From Branchiostoma floridae (Eukaryota; Chordata; Leptocardii; Amphioxiformes; Branchiostomatidae), in assembly GCF_000003815.2 (NCBI RefSeq), contig NC_049990.1, positions 7,196,770-7,260,769 on the forward strand: a DNA stretch of 64,000 nucleotides. The letters run 5' to 3'. The position numbers were made by a program, and so were the translations under genes. Below are positions 46,033 to 58,578 of the stretch, piece after piece (positions within the stretch are counted from its first letter, which is position 1; each line of letters opens with the position of its first letter). The notes below the pieces were generated by a model, which saw only the letters and a list, made by a program, of their open reading frames with translations, searched no databases and was not told the DNA's origin.

Positions 46033-48619
46033 GCATGAACAGATTGTACTTATTCGAGCTCAACCACTGGGGAAGGCATACCGGCGAAACATGCAGACGG
46101 TTTCTTACGGGAACAATGAGGATCCAACAACGCTTTACACTAAACTCAGGAAGGCACCGGTTACGCTTCACGTAATCATGTGAAACTAGATATCTTTCCC
46201 TATGAATTACGGGAAATTAAAAGTAGCTTGTCTCCGGTTCACGAAAAGGGCATGTAGAGATCTGTAGACCCCCACTCACTCCCTGGCTCGTACCCGAGAC
46301 CACCGTGCCAACACTAACCAGTATGAACCGTGCCCTCGGAGTCGTGACCTTTTAACACTCCTTATCAAATCTCGACCGGAAGCTTTGCACAAACCGCAAC
46401 TAACCGCAACTATAAACGCAATTACGTTGGCCTCCCAATCACGTCCGGCAGACGGAGACACGCATGTAGGAGGTGGAGGTCATTGTCCTGACGCCCTGGG
46501 GTTATGAGTTATGGGTCCCTGCGGCTGCTCTCCAGGAGTTCACAGAACACTAGCCCACAATAGCAGGCTCTACAAGGCGGGCTTCTTTTTAATTTTAGAC
46601 TAGATCACTAGAACAAACTTTTTTTTCTTCTGATGGCTTCGAGGCGCGGCCACAAGGAATCGAGTGCAAACGAACGGATATGCCTTTAAAGCAAAAGAAT
46701 AACCAGTTCGTAGAGGCTATCAAGGTGACTAATGTCACAAATTGGAAAAAAAGACGGGCAGTTCACGAGCTGTCCTTTTTTGCACTTTCGGGCGTGAGAC
46801 CTACTTCGCCCCGTGGAACGCCCTGTGGCTACCAGGCTATATTTGGGCTCGGCAGGGTCCGTTTATTTTTAATCGGAGTTAAAATCAACCTTGGACCCGG
46901 CTACAAATAGACACCGTGATCTACCCGTGAGAACACCCAGAGGTACACCCGCGGTATCTGGCAGTCTTCCGGGACAAATTTGTGGCTTCGATCGGGGCCC
47001 GGCCGGGGCTACATCCAGGACAGGCATGGGCGCACTTGTGACCGAAGCATAAACAGTAGGGCTGACGTCAGAGTTGCGTTGCGCGGTAGAGGGCAAAAAA
47101 TGGGTGTGACTTAAAATCCTTGAAAATCCTTCTTTTCCTTGAAAATTTGTGCCCAATTTGTCTACTTTTTGAGTTAGAAGGGACAGGTAGGGCATAATAT
47201 TTCCTGTTTGGGTCAAAATTTGTTCAGTTTAGCAGTTTAGCTGGTGTCATGACAGGTTTTAGTTATAGGGTGCTACCGGTTGTATCAGGGGGGGAAAGGG
47301 GTCAAAGGTGAGGTTTCTTTCATAGACCGAGCTTTTCTCGGAGAATGAGCCGAACAACCCTCTGTTTTCTTTGAATGGTTATAAACTAGACCCAAGTGAC
47401 TTTCTGGTGGAGAAGAATTTTTAAGATTGAAATATGGGTTAGTACTTTTTTGAAGCCTTCATTCAGTGTATTTCAACATGCTTGTCAATGGGCAGCCCTA
47501 ACTTCGATGGCTGACCTAAATCGCGCTCATCAGTAAGTAACTTGTATGCAGAAATAAGCACGAAGACGTTAGGAATCAAAACATACAGTAAAATTGTATC
47601 TCCATATCTGTTTACGAGCGATGATACCATAATGCCTAATGCCGGGCCTTTTCCTATGTCAAAGGTCTTGAAAAATACTGGCTATGTCTTTCATACTTTT
47701 GAAACCTTATCAATAATTTCAGATAAAAAGAATGGCTCTCCCCCTTGCTGGATCTAGTTGGCATACTTCATATTGCTCACAGTTCTATTAATCGTGGGAT
47801 GCTCTAAATGCGATTTGGAACGGGTTGTTGACAGTGATTTCCGCCCGTTCCTGAACAACTTGCCACAAAACTGTTGACATTGCCATTTCAAGCAGCTACA
47901 TCTAGTATATTGCAGTACTAATGTAGTGTGTCAACGCATAATCATTAAGCCAAACATAAGCAGGGTCATCCGAGGGTGAGTGTTGAATAATCACGACGGG
48001 CCTCCCACGGGAACTGTTGACATTGTCATTATTTAATTGTTCCATTGCACTATATTGTATCATGGCAAACAAGCTTACTACAGTACAGTAGATCATTCAA
48101 ACACGCATTAACGAGGTTATGCGAGGTCATGGACTATCATATCCTGTAAGACTGTTGACATTATCACCATTTCCATTAAATTGCACTGTATTATTAGGAG
48201 ACCAACCCAAAAGACAGGAGGGCAAGTCAAAAATACAGAGAGAGAGAGAGAGACGTTGGCATAGGCAAATGAAACTAGACATAAATGTATCAACGAAAAC
48301 AGCTATCAGAAATCATTCAAACAAGCTTGAAAAGGTCATACGAGGTTGTTTCAGATGAAATCAGATTTACTGGGTAACGTCACCGGTTTAGCAAACGACA
48401 TCTGCCATTGGTTTAAGTGTTCGGTCAACAGTTCAGACTGACGGTAGTAAATGTTTTGCCCTCCGCGGCATCATCAAACAGTTTTTATGGGTTTGGCACG
48501 CCTAGTAGGCGTAATAAAAATATGATAAAAATCATTTCCAATCCATCCTCTTCAGTTACCTCATCTCCTTATGCCATTATAGACTTATTATTTCCTCCGG
48601 AAAAGGTCTGCGATACCCA

Positions 48620-48730
48620 TATAAACTTGGGGGAGCTCAGTTTTATCTATGATAAACGGCTGGCAGTAACGGGGTGAACACCTGCAGATTCTCTTCTTCA
48701 CAGAACGTTTCTTAGGAGAAACCAGAAAAG
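48620..48730 (+). promoter_or_regulatory. TATA box and 5' untranslated exon of receptor 1
   Basis: TATAAA at 48620-48625 (catataaacttgggggagct). About 110 bp downstream is the donor GTAGGT (48731) after accagaaaag, and an acceptor (ttttccgtag) precedes 49299. The ATG at 49334 follows in exon 2. The whole arrangement is conserved in the second copy. Confidence 0.6.
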
Positions 48731-49333
48731 GTAGGTTATAAAGGCTCTATGTCTCTGGCCATAGGGGCATGTTCGGGCATGACGCACCCGTCATGACACA
48801 CGAGTCAGGGTTAGGGGGAACCCCTTGCATCCTTGGTCGGAAGTCATCCTAGGAGACTGAAATTCCAAACAACAAACCTGCATCTGCTGGGGCCGTCTTA
48901 CACGTTGCCCCTGTAGGACTTGCGCCAATGGACGAGAGGGTGGAGAAGGATGTGCACACTCCTCCTTCGCAGGTCAGGCAGACGGGTCGCCTTAAACCCA
49001 CCCTGTCTGCCTACTATTGTCTTCCGAGACAGACGGATGCCAAAAAAATGTCTCTGTGCTTTACTGTACCAAAGTTCATTACAACCAAAGTCGAACCACT
49101 GGATTCGGAGTTGGTAATAATATGCCGTTATATCTGCTTACATTGTTTTTTTTGTCAGATGCTGGCTAGCTACACATATAGGTTTGGGTCTTATTGTTGC
49201 ATTTTCATCAAAAGAGGTTTCAGCTTTGGGCAACATTCTGTCCGAAGACGGTATGTCCATGGTTGAACTAAATTGTCACCTTTTCCATTTTTCCGTAGAT
49301 ACATACTGACCAGAGAAGACGATAAATTGTACC

Positions 49334-50464
49334 ATGGACTACTCAAATACTACTACAAACATGCATTCATTTGCCAACTCAACAGCCTACAACAACACAG
49401 GTGTCGTCAACTGCAGCAATGATACAAGAGGCTCATGGCCACAACCTCCCTCACCAACGCACGAATTAGTGTTTGTATGCATCGGACAGTTGGTGGCAGG
49501 TATAGGACTGCTTGCAAACTTTCTTGTGATCTACATCATCGCGAGATACCCGGCCATGCGAACCGTCCCTAATGTGTTTGTGTTAAACTTAGCGGCCGCG
49601 GACGCTCTGTATTGTTGCGTGACACCTCTTTACACAGTGTATGCTCTCCACGTAGACTGGATACTTGGTAATGCGATGTGTAACGTCTACTTCATCATGG
49701 AGTACGTTAGTGCGTTCTGTAGCGTCTGGTTCCTGACTGCTTTGAGCATCGAACGATACAAGGCCGTCACAGATCCGATAGGACACTCACAGAAGATCTC
49801 CCAGAAGAAAGCCTGGGTAGCTAGCGTTGTTGTTTGGTTCTTTGGTTTAGTTGCTGCATCGCCGACTCTGGTTTTCGTGAAAACTGCCGTTCATGCTTTC
49901 TCCTGTGAGTCGGGAGGCAAAATTCATCACGTAACCCAGTGCGATGTCTTGGCTCCAGAAGGCATACCAGAAGAACTCTTAAATAAACTCCGTGGCATGT
50001 ACGGGTTTACAATAACCTTCGTAGTGCCGTTGTGTATCATCATACCTCTGTATGTTATCATATGGCGCAAACTGCGGGAAAAGAAACCGTCTACTCTATC
50101 CATGCATCTAATCAGGTCCAGGAACAGAGTAACCAGAATGGTTGCCGCTGTTGTAGTCTTCTTTGTTATCGCCTTGCTCCCCTGGCACACTTACTGGATA
50201 CTTCAATATTTTAGCTTGATTCAAAACGTTCCCCACGGTCTGTATGACGCCTGTTTGGCTCTTTACGTCGCAAATTCCGCTGTGAATCCGTTCTTTTATG
50301 CGCTAATGGGCGATAAGTTCAGACGGTATATCAATATTGTGTTTTGTAGATGGCGTCTCTGTAGAAATAATACTCGACAAAAAAGACGGGTGCGGAAAGA
50401 GTTCAATATCCAGTTTGGATCTCCGCAGTCAGAAACAGTTGTGCCCCATGATACACGGCTGTAG
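49334..50464 (+). CDS. Peptide-type class A GPCR (receptor 1, intact)
   Basis: A single-exon CDS of 376 residues with start context accATGG. The extracellular N-terminus (1-43) has several N-glycosylation sequons. Seven hydrophobic segments are present with the family landmarks: N62 in TM1, D90 in TM2 (NLAAAD), C116 at the top of TM3, E140-R-Y, W168 in TM4, C191/C203 in extracellular loop 2, P238 in TM5, P283 in TM6 (ALLPWH; the toggle Trp is Leu), and NPFFY 318-322. The C-tail is basic. MRTVPNVFVLNLA resembles somatostatin/opioid/allatostatin-type receptors. The ligand is unknown, and the peptide-receptor class is inferred. An AATAAA poly(A) signal lies at 50686-50691. Confidence 0.88.
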   Translation: MDYSNTTTNMHSFANSTAYNNTGVVNCSNDTRGSWPQPPSPTHELVFVCIGQLVAGIGLLANFLVIYIIARYPAMRTVPNVFVLNLAAADALYCCVTPLYTVYALHVDWILGNAMCNVYFIMEYVSAFCSVWFLTALSIERYKAVTDPIGHSQKISQKKAWVASVVVWFFGLVAASPTLVFVKTAVHAFSCESGGKIHHVTQCDVLAPEGIPEELLNKLRGMYGFTITFVVPLCIIIPLYVIIWRKLREKKPSTLSMHLIRSRNRVTRMVAAVVVFFVIALLPWHTYWILQYFSLIQNVPHGLYDACLALYVANSAVNPFFYALMGDKFRRYINIVFCRWRLCRNNTRQKRRVRKEFNIQFGSPQSETVVPHDTRL

Positions 50465-51098
50465 AATGCAATTTTACGTTTCCGTTTTCTATATATAGCA
50501 TTTTCTATGTTTTCTATGTTTTGCAGTGCCACTTATATCGTATCCTTTATGTTTTATCTCTCTCAATATAAATCTATCTCTACATATGATATATATATAT
50601 ATTGACTTAAAAAGCACAAAATGAAATGTGATGTATAAAGTGCACGAGAAATTACACACGTCTATTGTATTGTAAAGAGAAGTAAAATAAAATATCTATC
50701 ATGACAAGCTTTATTGACACGACAGAAAGTACAGTGACTTTTGTATGGTCAAATATAAGCTACAAAAAGTGGACACAGCATAAAACTCTTATAAAACTCT
50801 ACTCTCCAATATAGGATAATGAGAAAACCTCCATACAATCAGGTGGAGCTAAACATGAGTGTCTATCTTTTCTAATCACAAAGCAATCTTTTATGTATGT
50901 GCGTACAGTGTGTGGTAGCTTACACGTGCAGGCAGTGTGGCAGAGCTATCATTCTCATCGTCCAGCTGCCCTCCTTTCTTAGAAGAAAAGTTCACATTGA
51001 TAGCTATTTTCATTAACGTGTAAGTGTGGGAGTGGAATTATTGTTGCTTTCTTGCTTAGTCCTTGGTGCTGAAACGTTGATGACAAGCTCAATCCGAT

Positions 51099-51198
51099 NN
51101 NNNNNNNNNNNNNNNNNNNNNNNNNNNNNNNNNNNNNNNNNNNNNNNNNNNNNNNNNNNNNNNNNNNNNNNNNNNNNNNNNNNNNNNNNNNNNNNNNN
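51099..51198. other. Assembly gap (100 N)
   Basis: Exactly 100 N, at the end of duplication unit 1. The corresponding part of unit 2 (57310-57400) is complete. Confidence 0.99.
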
Positions 51199-52045
51199 CA
51201 GATGATTGATTTCATTTCGGGATCCCTGTCAAGTTTGATCCGGACAAATCCACCTGTGAGTTGACATGAGGGCCTTTTCGCGATAAGGTGATCATAAATT
51301 TTAGATAAGTTGTTCATCATGCCGAAGTGATGAATGCAATCCCTTAAACATGCTCGAACCTAGGATCCGTGGCTGATCAAGTCCATCCAGGCTAGAAAAC
51401 ACGGTATCCGAGACTTGGTCTGTCTTGCAAGACATTCTTGATCTTTTATCTGGTACATAGAAGTCTTTCCTGGTTTTGCTTTTACTGTAAGACTGATTTG
51501 GACAACAGGAAACCAGAAAAGGCACGCAATGGGCATACCCCACAGATCCATGGCTACTGATCATCGTCAAAAACATTTATTGTTTTCTTGGAGACTGATT
51601 CATACGTCGTACATATGCTAGAAACCAGACTATTTCCTAGGGCCGGGGCCAACATGCCGACAAGGAAACTTTTCCTAGTCCCTCAAGGCTTAGCCTGGAT
51701 ACCAGACCCCATTCCGACATTTTCAGATAGGGTTGGGGCCTGGTATCCAGGCTACCCAAGGCCTTCCTCAGAGATTCCTTAGAGTGTCCTTAGGCCTAAG
51801 AACTGAGAACTGCCTTTATATTTAGGCCTAGGCACCATGCAAACCGTAATCTTGTTGTAAATTTAAAGTTCTGTCATGCCATCATGGCGTTAAGAATCAA
51901 TTCTTCCTTGATCCACTTGAAACATTTGGTCAAAATGTATATATGTCTATTTTATAGTGGGATATTTTCCCTCTAAGCGTTGATAACGGGTTTACCCTAG
52001 CGCCAACTTTTACACCCGAAACGGGTGATCAGAAACGGATGTTTT

Positions 52046-52490
52046 CAGTCGAACCGCAGAGCTCTATGCGCATCCGTTCTGCGCAGCCTTCTCTTCGACA
52101 GGTCATAAGCCGGAACGCAGTTTGTCCTGGTTTGACCCCTTGTATGCGTATAAACAACTGCCTGTTGTGCAACAAAAAGACCTCAAACCTACATAATGTT
52201 TATACTTTTTCACATCTACAGGATTTGCCCAGCACAGCCATGTGGATATTTATTGCATTGCAAAAGTTCAGCCAACGTTGTGGCCCCCGAAACAAAGCAA
52301 TTTTCGGTCTGTGTATTTGTGATTATCTTTCCTCCAGTTTGCCGGCGCACAGTCAGTTTTGTCCACAGTCGGACAGTCCAGTTCCTCACCTTCACATTGA
52401 CCACTGACCATGCAGCGGGGTCAGTCCGTGACCCGGCGTAAGAGGTATTTCAGAGAATAACGTGTTCTACGGTGACCTGCGGTTCGACTG
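52046..52490. mobile_element. 445-bp non-autonomous DNA transposon with TTTT target duplication
   Basis: Starts CAGTCGAACCGCAG and ends with the exact inverse CTGCGGTTCGACTG. It is flanked by TTTT on both sides (52042-52045, 52491-52494). Unit 1 has the uninterrupted site ggatgttttgtccaagg (TTTT at 45881-45884). An open frame across it has no domain character. Confidence 0.9.
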
Positions 52491-52553
52491 TTTTGTCCAA
52501 GGTCATCCTCAATCCATGTAAGAAGCCGCTTTTTTGTAGTGCGCATGCTCCTG

Positions 52554-52642
52554 TGACGTCAGGTTAATGCTAAACGTCAAGGTCGGCACAGAAAAGGTCA
52601 AGGTCATGTTGGAAGACGAATGAGAAACGTAAGCCTATAAAA
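52554..52642 (+). promoter_or_regulatory. Same promoter-like module in unit 2
   Basis: TGACGTCA (52554-52561), AGGTCAAGGTCA (52595-52606) and TATAAAA (52636-52642) are all unchanged, while flanking sequence differs at scattered positions. Confidence 0.5.
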
Positions 52643-54637
52643 GCATGAACAGATTGTGCATGTGCTCATTCGAGACCACTGGTTAAGTCACATCGGTGAA
52701 ACATGTCTCAGTGTGGCCGGTTTGGACCTATGCCAGGTGTTAATAATGTTCAGAGTTTTGATATAAAACATGTAGTCTTACATATATACGCAACGAATTT
52801 TTGAACGGAGATGGCCGGCATCACCATAAAACCGAGAATGATAACTTGGTAATGGTCAACAGTATTATATCAATTCGTTGCCAAGTAGCAACTCGAAGAC
52901 TGAGACAGAAAAATGTATACGTACCCAGCAGGTATTTTACAGATTTGAATCTGGACAAGGTCGACTTGCTGTATCTATATAGCCAGTATAACCGCTCTTC
53001 GGCGTATCACAGCAGTGTAACGTTTAAGGTAGATGGAGTGCTCAGGTAAATGGAGTGCTCATCCTTACATTAGCGCCACATCTTCAGAGAGGATGCTTGG
53101 GCCGCATAGTCACAAATGGGGGCCTTCATGGAAGGATAACAACGTTGTTGGATAACAACGCACTAGATTCAGGAGGGCACCGGTTACGCTTCACGTGATC
53201 ATGTGAAAGTAGATCTTTCCCTATGAATCACGGGAAATTAAAAGAAGCTTGTCTCCGGTTCACGAAAAGGGCATGTAGAGATCTGTACTGACCCCCGCTC
53301 ACTTTAATACTGGCTCGTACCCGAGACCACCGTGCCAACACTAACCAGTATGAGCAGTGCCCTTGGAGTCGTGACCTTTTACACTCCTTTTTACTCAATC
53401 AGCAACCGGAAGCTATGCACAAACCGCAACTAACCGCAACTATAAAAGTAATTACGCTGGCCTCCCAATCACGTCCGGCAGACGGAGACACGCAGGAGGT
53501 GGAGGTCATTGTCCTGACGCCCTGGGGTTATGGGTTATGGGTCCCTGCGGCTGCTCTCTAGAAGTTCACAGAACACTAGCCTACAATAGCTCTACAATGC
53601 GAGCTTCTCCTTGTTTATTTTAGATTATAACAAAGGCATATTATAAGCTTAAAAAAAGCCTACGGGATATATATTGCCTGACTTATGCCTAGGTCATGAT
53701 TGGAAAAAAAGTGGCCCTGACGGGCAGTTCACGAGCTGTTCTTGGCACTTAAGGGCGGGACTTCTACGTGGGGCCCATGGGACGCCCTGCAGCTATCGGG
53801 CTATATCTGTTACTTTTGGTCAGCTCAGAGTTAAAATCAACCCGGGACCTAGGCGATTTCCGCCAGTCCCTAAACAATCTCCCACAAATCTGTTGACATG
53901 GCAATTACATGTACTTGCATCTAGTATAGTATATCACCCAACAGTTTACTCTTAAAGTATATAATCATGAAGCCATCCGAGGTTAAGTCTCTAAATGACC
54001 TCCCACACAACTGTTGACATTGCCATCAATTCCATGGAGCTATACTGATATTGTATGCAGGCAAACAAGCTTACTACAGTAGATAATTCAATCAATACAT
54101 TAGCGAGGTTATGCGAGGTCATGTAACATCATATCCTGTAGAACTGTTCACAGTGCCACCATTTCTAATAAAGAATATTGTATTGTATTTTAAGAAAACC
54201 AACCCAAATGACTTGAAAGAGCAGCTTGAAGAGAGAGAGAGAGAGAGAACTGTTGGCATCGCCGTTAGACACATGAAACTATTACATAAATGTACACAAA
54301 TCAAATACTCGAAATCATTCAATGAAACGTCAGTAAGGATATATATGGTAGGTTATGTTTTAGATGAAATCATATTTACTGGGTGACGTTACCGGATTAG
54401 CAAACGACATGCGCCATCTGTCACGTTAAGCTTTAGGTCAACAGTTCAGATTGACGCTAGCCATCAGGCAAGTGTATTGCCTTCTGTCGGCATCATCAGA
54501 CAGTTCTTATGGGTGATAATAGCCAGTGGGCGTAACAAAAATATGATAAAAGTCATCTACTTCCTCTTAAGTTAACCCAACTCCTTATGCCATTATAGAC
54601 TTATCATTTCCCCCGGAAACAATGGGCAATACCCGTA

Positions 54638-54751
54638 TATAAACTTGGGGGAGCTCAGTTTTATCCATGACCATCGTCGGCTGACAATAACGGCGTGAAC
54701 ACCTGCAGATTCCCATCATCACAGAACGTTTCCTAGAAGAAACCAGAAAAG
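54638..54751 (+). promoter_or_regulatory. TATA box and 5' untranslated exon of receptor copy 2
   Basis: TATAAA at 54638-54643 in gtatataaacttgggggagc. The exon ends accagaaaag before GTAGGT (54752), and the acceptor tttttctgtag lies before 55024. The module is preserved although the coding part is broken. Confidence 0.6.
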
Positions 54752-55053
54752 GTAGGTTATCAAGGCTCCATGTCTCTGTGCTTTACTGTACCAAAGTTCA
54801 TTACGACCAAAGTTGGATTCAGAGTTGGTAATAATATGCCGTTATATCTGCTTACAATAGCTTTATGTCTTCTCAGGGGCTGACAAGCTATCCATAGGTT
54901 GGGCCCTTGTTGTTGCATTTTTTTCAAAACAGTTTTGAGTTTTGGGCGACATTCTGTTGAAGACGGTATGTCCATGACATGTGTTGAACAAAAGGCATTG
55001 TCACATTTTTCATTTTTCTGTAGATACATACAGAGAAGACGACAAATAGAACC

Positions 55054-56189
55054 ATGGACTACTCAAATATTACTACAAATATGCATTCATATGCCAACTC
55101 AACAGCCTACAACAACACAAGTGTCTTCAACTGCAGCAACGATACAAGAGGTTTATGGCCACAACCTCTCTCACCAACGCATGAACTAGTGTTTGTATGC
55201 ATCGGACAGTTGGTGGCAGGTGTAGGACTGCTTGCAAACCTTTTTGTGATCTACATCATCGCTAGATACCCAGCCATGCGAACCGTTCCCAATGTGTTTG
55301 TACTAAACTTAGCGGCCGCAGACGCGCTGTACTGCTGTGCTGCGCCTCTTTACACCTTGTATGCTCTACACGTAGATGGCTGGATACTCGGCAATGCGAT
55401 GTGTAACGTCTACTTCATCATGGGGTACATCAGTGCGTTCTGTAGCGTCTGGTTTCTGACTGCTTTGAGCATTGAACGATACAAGGCCGTCACAGATCCG
55501 ATAGGACACTCACAGAAAATCTCTCAGAAGAAAGCGTGGGGAGCTAGCGTTGTTGTTTGGTTCGTTGGTTTAGCTGCCGCATCATGGCGCCGGCTCTGGT
55601 TTTCGTGAAAACCGACGTTGAGGCTTACTACTCCTGTGAGTCGGTGGGCAAAATTCATCACGTAACCAAGTGCGATGTCTTCGCGCCAGAAGGTATACCA
55701 GAAGAACTCTTTAACAAACTCCGTGGCATTTACAGCTTTACAGTAAACTTCGCAGTGCCGTTGTGTATCATCATACCTCTGTATGTTATCATATGGCGCA
55801 AACTACGGGAAAAGAAACCGTCTACTCTATCCATGCATCTAATCAGGTCCAGGAACAGAGTAACCAGGATGGTTGCCGCTGTTGTGGTCTTCTTTGTTAT
55901 CGCCTTGCTCCCGTGGCACACTTACTGGATTCTTCAATACTTTAAATTGATTCAAAACATGCCTTATGGTCTGTATGACGTATGTTTGGCTCTGTATGTC
56001 GCAAATTCTACCGTCAATCCGTTCTTTTACGCGCTATTGGGTGATAAGTTCAGACGGTATATCAATATTCTGTTTTGTAAATGGCGTCTATGTGGAAACA
56101 ATGCTCAACAAGAAAGGTGTATTCGGAAAGAGTTCAATATCAATTTTGGATCTCACCCGTCAGAACCGTCTCATGATACACGACTCTAG
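55054..56189 (+). pseudogene. Receptor copy 2, frameshifted GPCR
   Basis: The first 174 or so codons match receptor 1 closely (start, TM1-TM4, ERY). In the TM4 exit, around 55583-55588, five extra bases relative to receptor 1 (gcatcatggcgccggc against gcatcgccggac-type sequence) shift the frame, and the upstream frame stops at about 55608. The rest (ECL2 to C-tail, NPFFY, ending near 56189) is open in another frame. No other lesion was seen, so this is a recent pseudogene, a segregating null allele or an assembly error. The AATAAA of copy 1 is changed here; another is at 56406. Confidence 0.8.
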
Positions 56190-57449
56190 AATGCAAATTT
56201 ACGTTTCCGTTCTATGTATTTGTTTTGCAGTACCTCTTACATCGTATCCTTTGTACTCACTCTCTCTCTCTCTTAAAATATACATAATAACTTACAATGA
56301 ATAACATGTAATGTAATGTAATGTATACAGTGCACGGGAAATTACATATGTTTCGTGTGTTGTAAAGAAAAGTAAAATGATCAAATATTCATCATTTTTA
56401 CTTCTAATAAACATGAAGAGCTGTTCATTCTTATCGTCCAGTTGTCCTCATTTGTATGTACTAAAGCTTATTACACTGATATCTGTCTCCATTAACGCGT
56501 ATGTATGCAACGTGACGTATACTCTTTTGTTTTGTTTTAGAAAACCATTTGAAGGGCATCATATGGGTCATAGGCGTTCTTGTGCTAGAGCACGTATTCG
56601 TAATACATAGTGTCATCTATCCTTGGATAATGTTCAGGTTGAGTTCTAAATCTGTTGTAAAGACATAATATGGCGGAATCCGATTTGTTTCAGGCAGACA
56701 GAATGGAGGATTATCTTGATAAACCTACCATAACTCCATACTAACACGCACACCTGGGATGTGCCCATGTAGCAAGGAACTTTGGCTTCTGGTCATACTA
56801 CGGCCGCATTTACCTATTCGGGGCTGGGCCAGCCTGGAGTCCAGCCTTGTTAGCGTTGGTCCACTCTCGAAAATCACTACCCAGCGGGGTTGTTTTGGAA
56901 ATCGAAGGCATGACATAAAAATCAAGAAATTATACCAAAAATGATTCAAAATGACAAAATCATAACTTCTGCATATTTATTGGCATAAACAATATTTTTG
57001 CTTCTGCAAAGAGCCCGGCCCAGCCAGCAGTTATGATTTTTACGACCGGAAGATTTGTTGGAGATTTGTACTGTCGTTCTTCGTAGTATATGAAAAATGT
57101 GCATATAAACCTTCAATGAGCCACGGCAGCTATAATAAAAGACAAACGAGTTCATAAGGGAAAATAGGCATCTGATTATAGAGATGTGTATCAATACAAA
57201 TATTATTTCATCCTCAAACGACAACCAGAACTGGGTCAGGGAGAATCTTTGTTCCGGCTCCATGCTTAGTCCTCGGTGCTGAAATGGTAATGACAAGCTC
57301 AATCCGATCACCTAGTAAGCCAACAGGTTTCAGCGTGCATTTGTGGCAAATGAGTTGAAATCATGTCGGGCTAGCTGGGTCACCGCCAAGTTTGAACCAG
57401 ACACCTGTGAGTTGATGTGAGAGAGTGATAAGATGGTCATCAAATTGTT

Positions 57450-58578
57450 CATCATCATATCAACTATATGAGGGGGGTTAATTGTGCAGTGATAGCATAG
57501 TTCCATATGTTTTGTTTACCCAATTATTCAGTTGTAACACTACATGTAATAGTACTTAGTATCCCACGTAACACTATCGAATTACTGCATTTTGTGGGTA
57601 GGATCATGCAAATAAAAACCATCACTATGTAAATGGCACAGTTCCGTAATTGTGGTACGACATCTTTCTCTTTGATATGCTGGATGGATGCTCGTCTCTT
57701 AAGCACGTCTGCAAATTCCACTTAGTCTTCACGGTCGCTTTTAACATGGATACATTTGAGACCTCGTGAGTCCTAAGAGTGTTCATGACCGTGAAACTTC
57801 CTAACTGGTACACTGAGTCTGATATCATTTTCTGTGTGCTGAAGTGACTCGAAACTGCATTAGAACTGCACGAATGCTGCCCGGGTCTGCTCGAGCGAAC
57901 ACGTCCGTGCCCGGAATCTAGTCCGTGTGATGATGAGTACTAGTAATCTTCTCCGGCAAGCTGTATTAAGACGATTGAGCTTCCGTAATGTTAGCTTATT
58001 GCCCGTATTGCAATGAGTGCACAGGAGCAAAACAGGAGGATTGAACATCACTTCAGTCGGACCAACACAGCAACACGATACAGGGGTAAGAGAGATTTTA
58101 CCGTGCTGCAGGGTTATCAATGTAGTGATAATAGACTGCCCATGCTCCACTATCATCCAGGAGTTCCCAGAGGACTACATACAGGTAGGATGTTCATGGT
58201 GTTTATATACTAGTACATAAGGCGTTTATGTTTGTTGGTTTTCGCGCGATTTTCCATGAGTACGTCAGGAAATGATCGATGGTAATGACTTTGGATTTCG
58301 GTGACACGTCCGCCACGTAAATAATGGTTTTGTGGTATGTTGTTTTACCACTTGTATTCCATAAATGTACCTTTGTTGTTGTAGGGTTTCTGTCAACACG
58401 CTGACGCCACCAGACGCCGGTGCATTTGTAGCGGGCCATACATTAATTTTTTCGCAAGGCTGAAACAATGTAGCGAGACTTCTTCACATCTGCAAGAAAA
58501 TTGCACATTGTGATACTTCCATTGATCATATCCTGATTCGACCTGCTGTCATAATTCTAGTACGTTATCGAAAAGCGT
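57450..58578. other. Intergenic between receptor copies 2 and 3
   Basis: No gene or clear repeat recognised. The promoter of receptor 3 should lie here, but no TATA box comparable to the other copies is evident. Confidence 0.4.

Larger units (their letters stand above)
45140..51320. repeat. Tandem segmental duplication, unit 1
   Basis: Matches 51370-57450 in order: cacggtatccgagacttgat near 45168 against cacggtatccgagacttggt near 51400; the CRE/TATA module; the AG-rich tract; the receptor; and the gctgaaacg..gatgacaagctcaatccgat end. Offsets drift from about 6.2 kb at both ends to 5.7 kb at the receptors, so deletions and insertions followed the duplication. Exact ends are approximate. Confidence 0.85.
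51370..57450. repeat. Tandem segmental duplication, unit 2
   Basis: Carries the damaged receptor copy, a transposon insertion absent from unit 1 (52046-52490), and an unrelated segment near 56740-56900. Confidence 0.85.

Noticed and set aside
46067-46090. Hammerhead-like CTGGGGA...GAAAC (and 52679-52701, CTGGTTA...GAAAC)
   Set aside because: The CUGANGA box is broken in both and stem II does not pair well. At most remnants, so not annotated as ribozymes.
52039-52407. 122-codon open frame in the 445-bp transposon
   Set aside because: It starts in the flanking target site and has no domain or transposase motif.
55557-56189. Second half of receptor copy 2 as an independent 210-residue gene
   Set aside because: Its first residues come from the shifted frame of TM4, and the rest aligns to the C-terminal half of receptor 1. 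It is part of the frameshifted copy.
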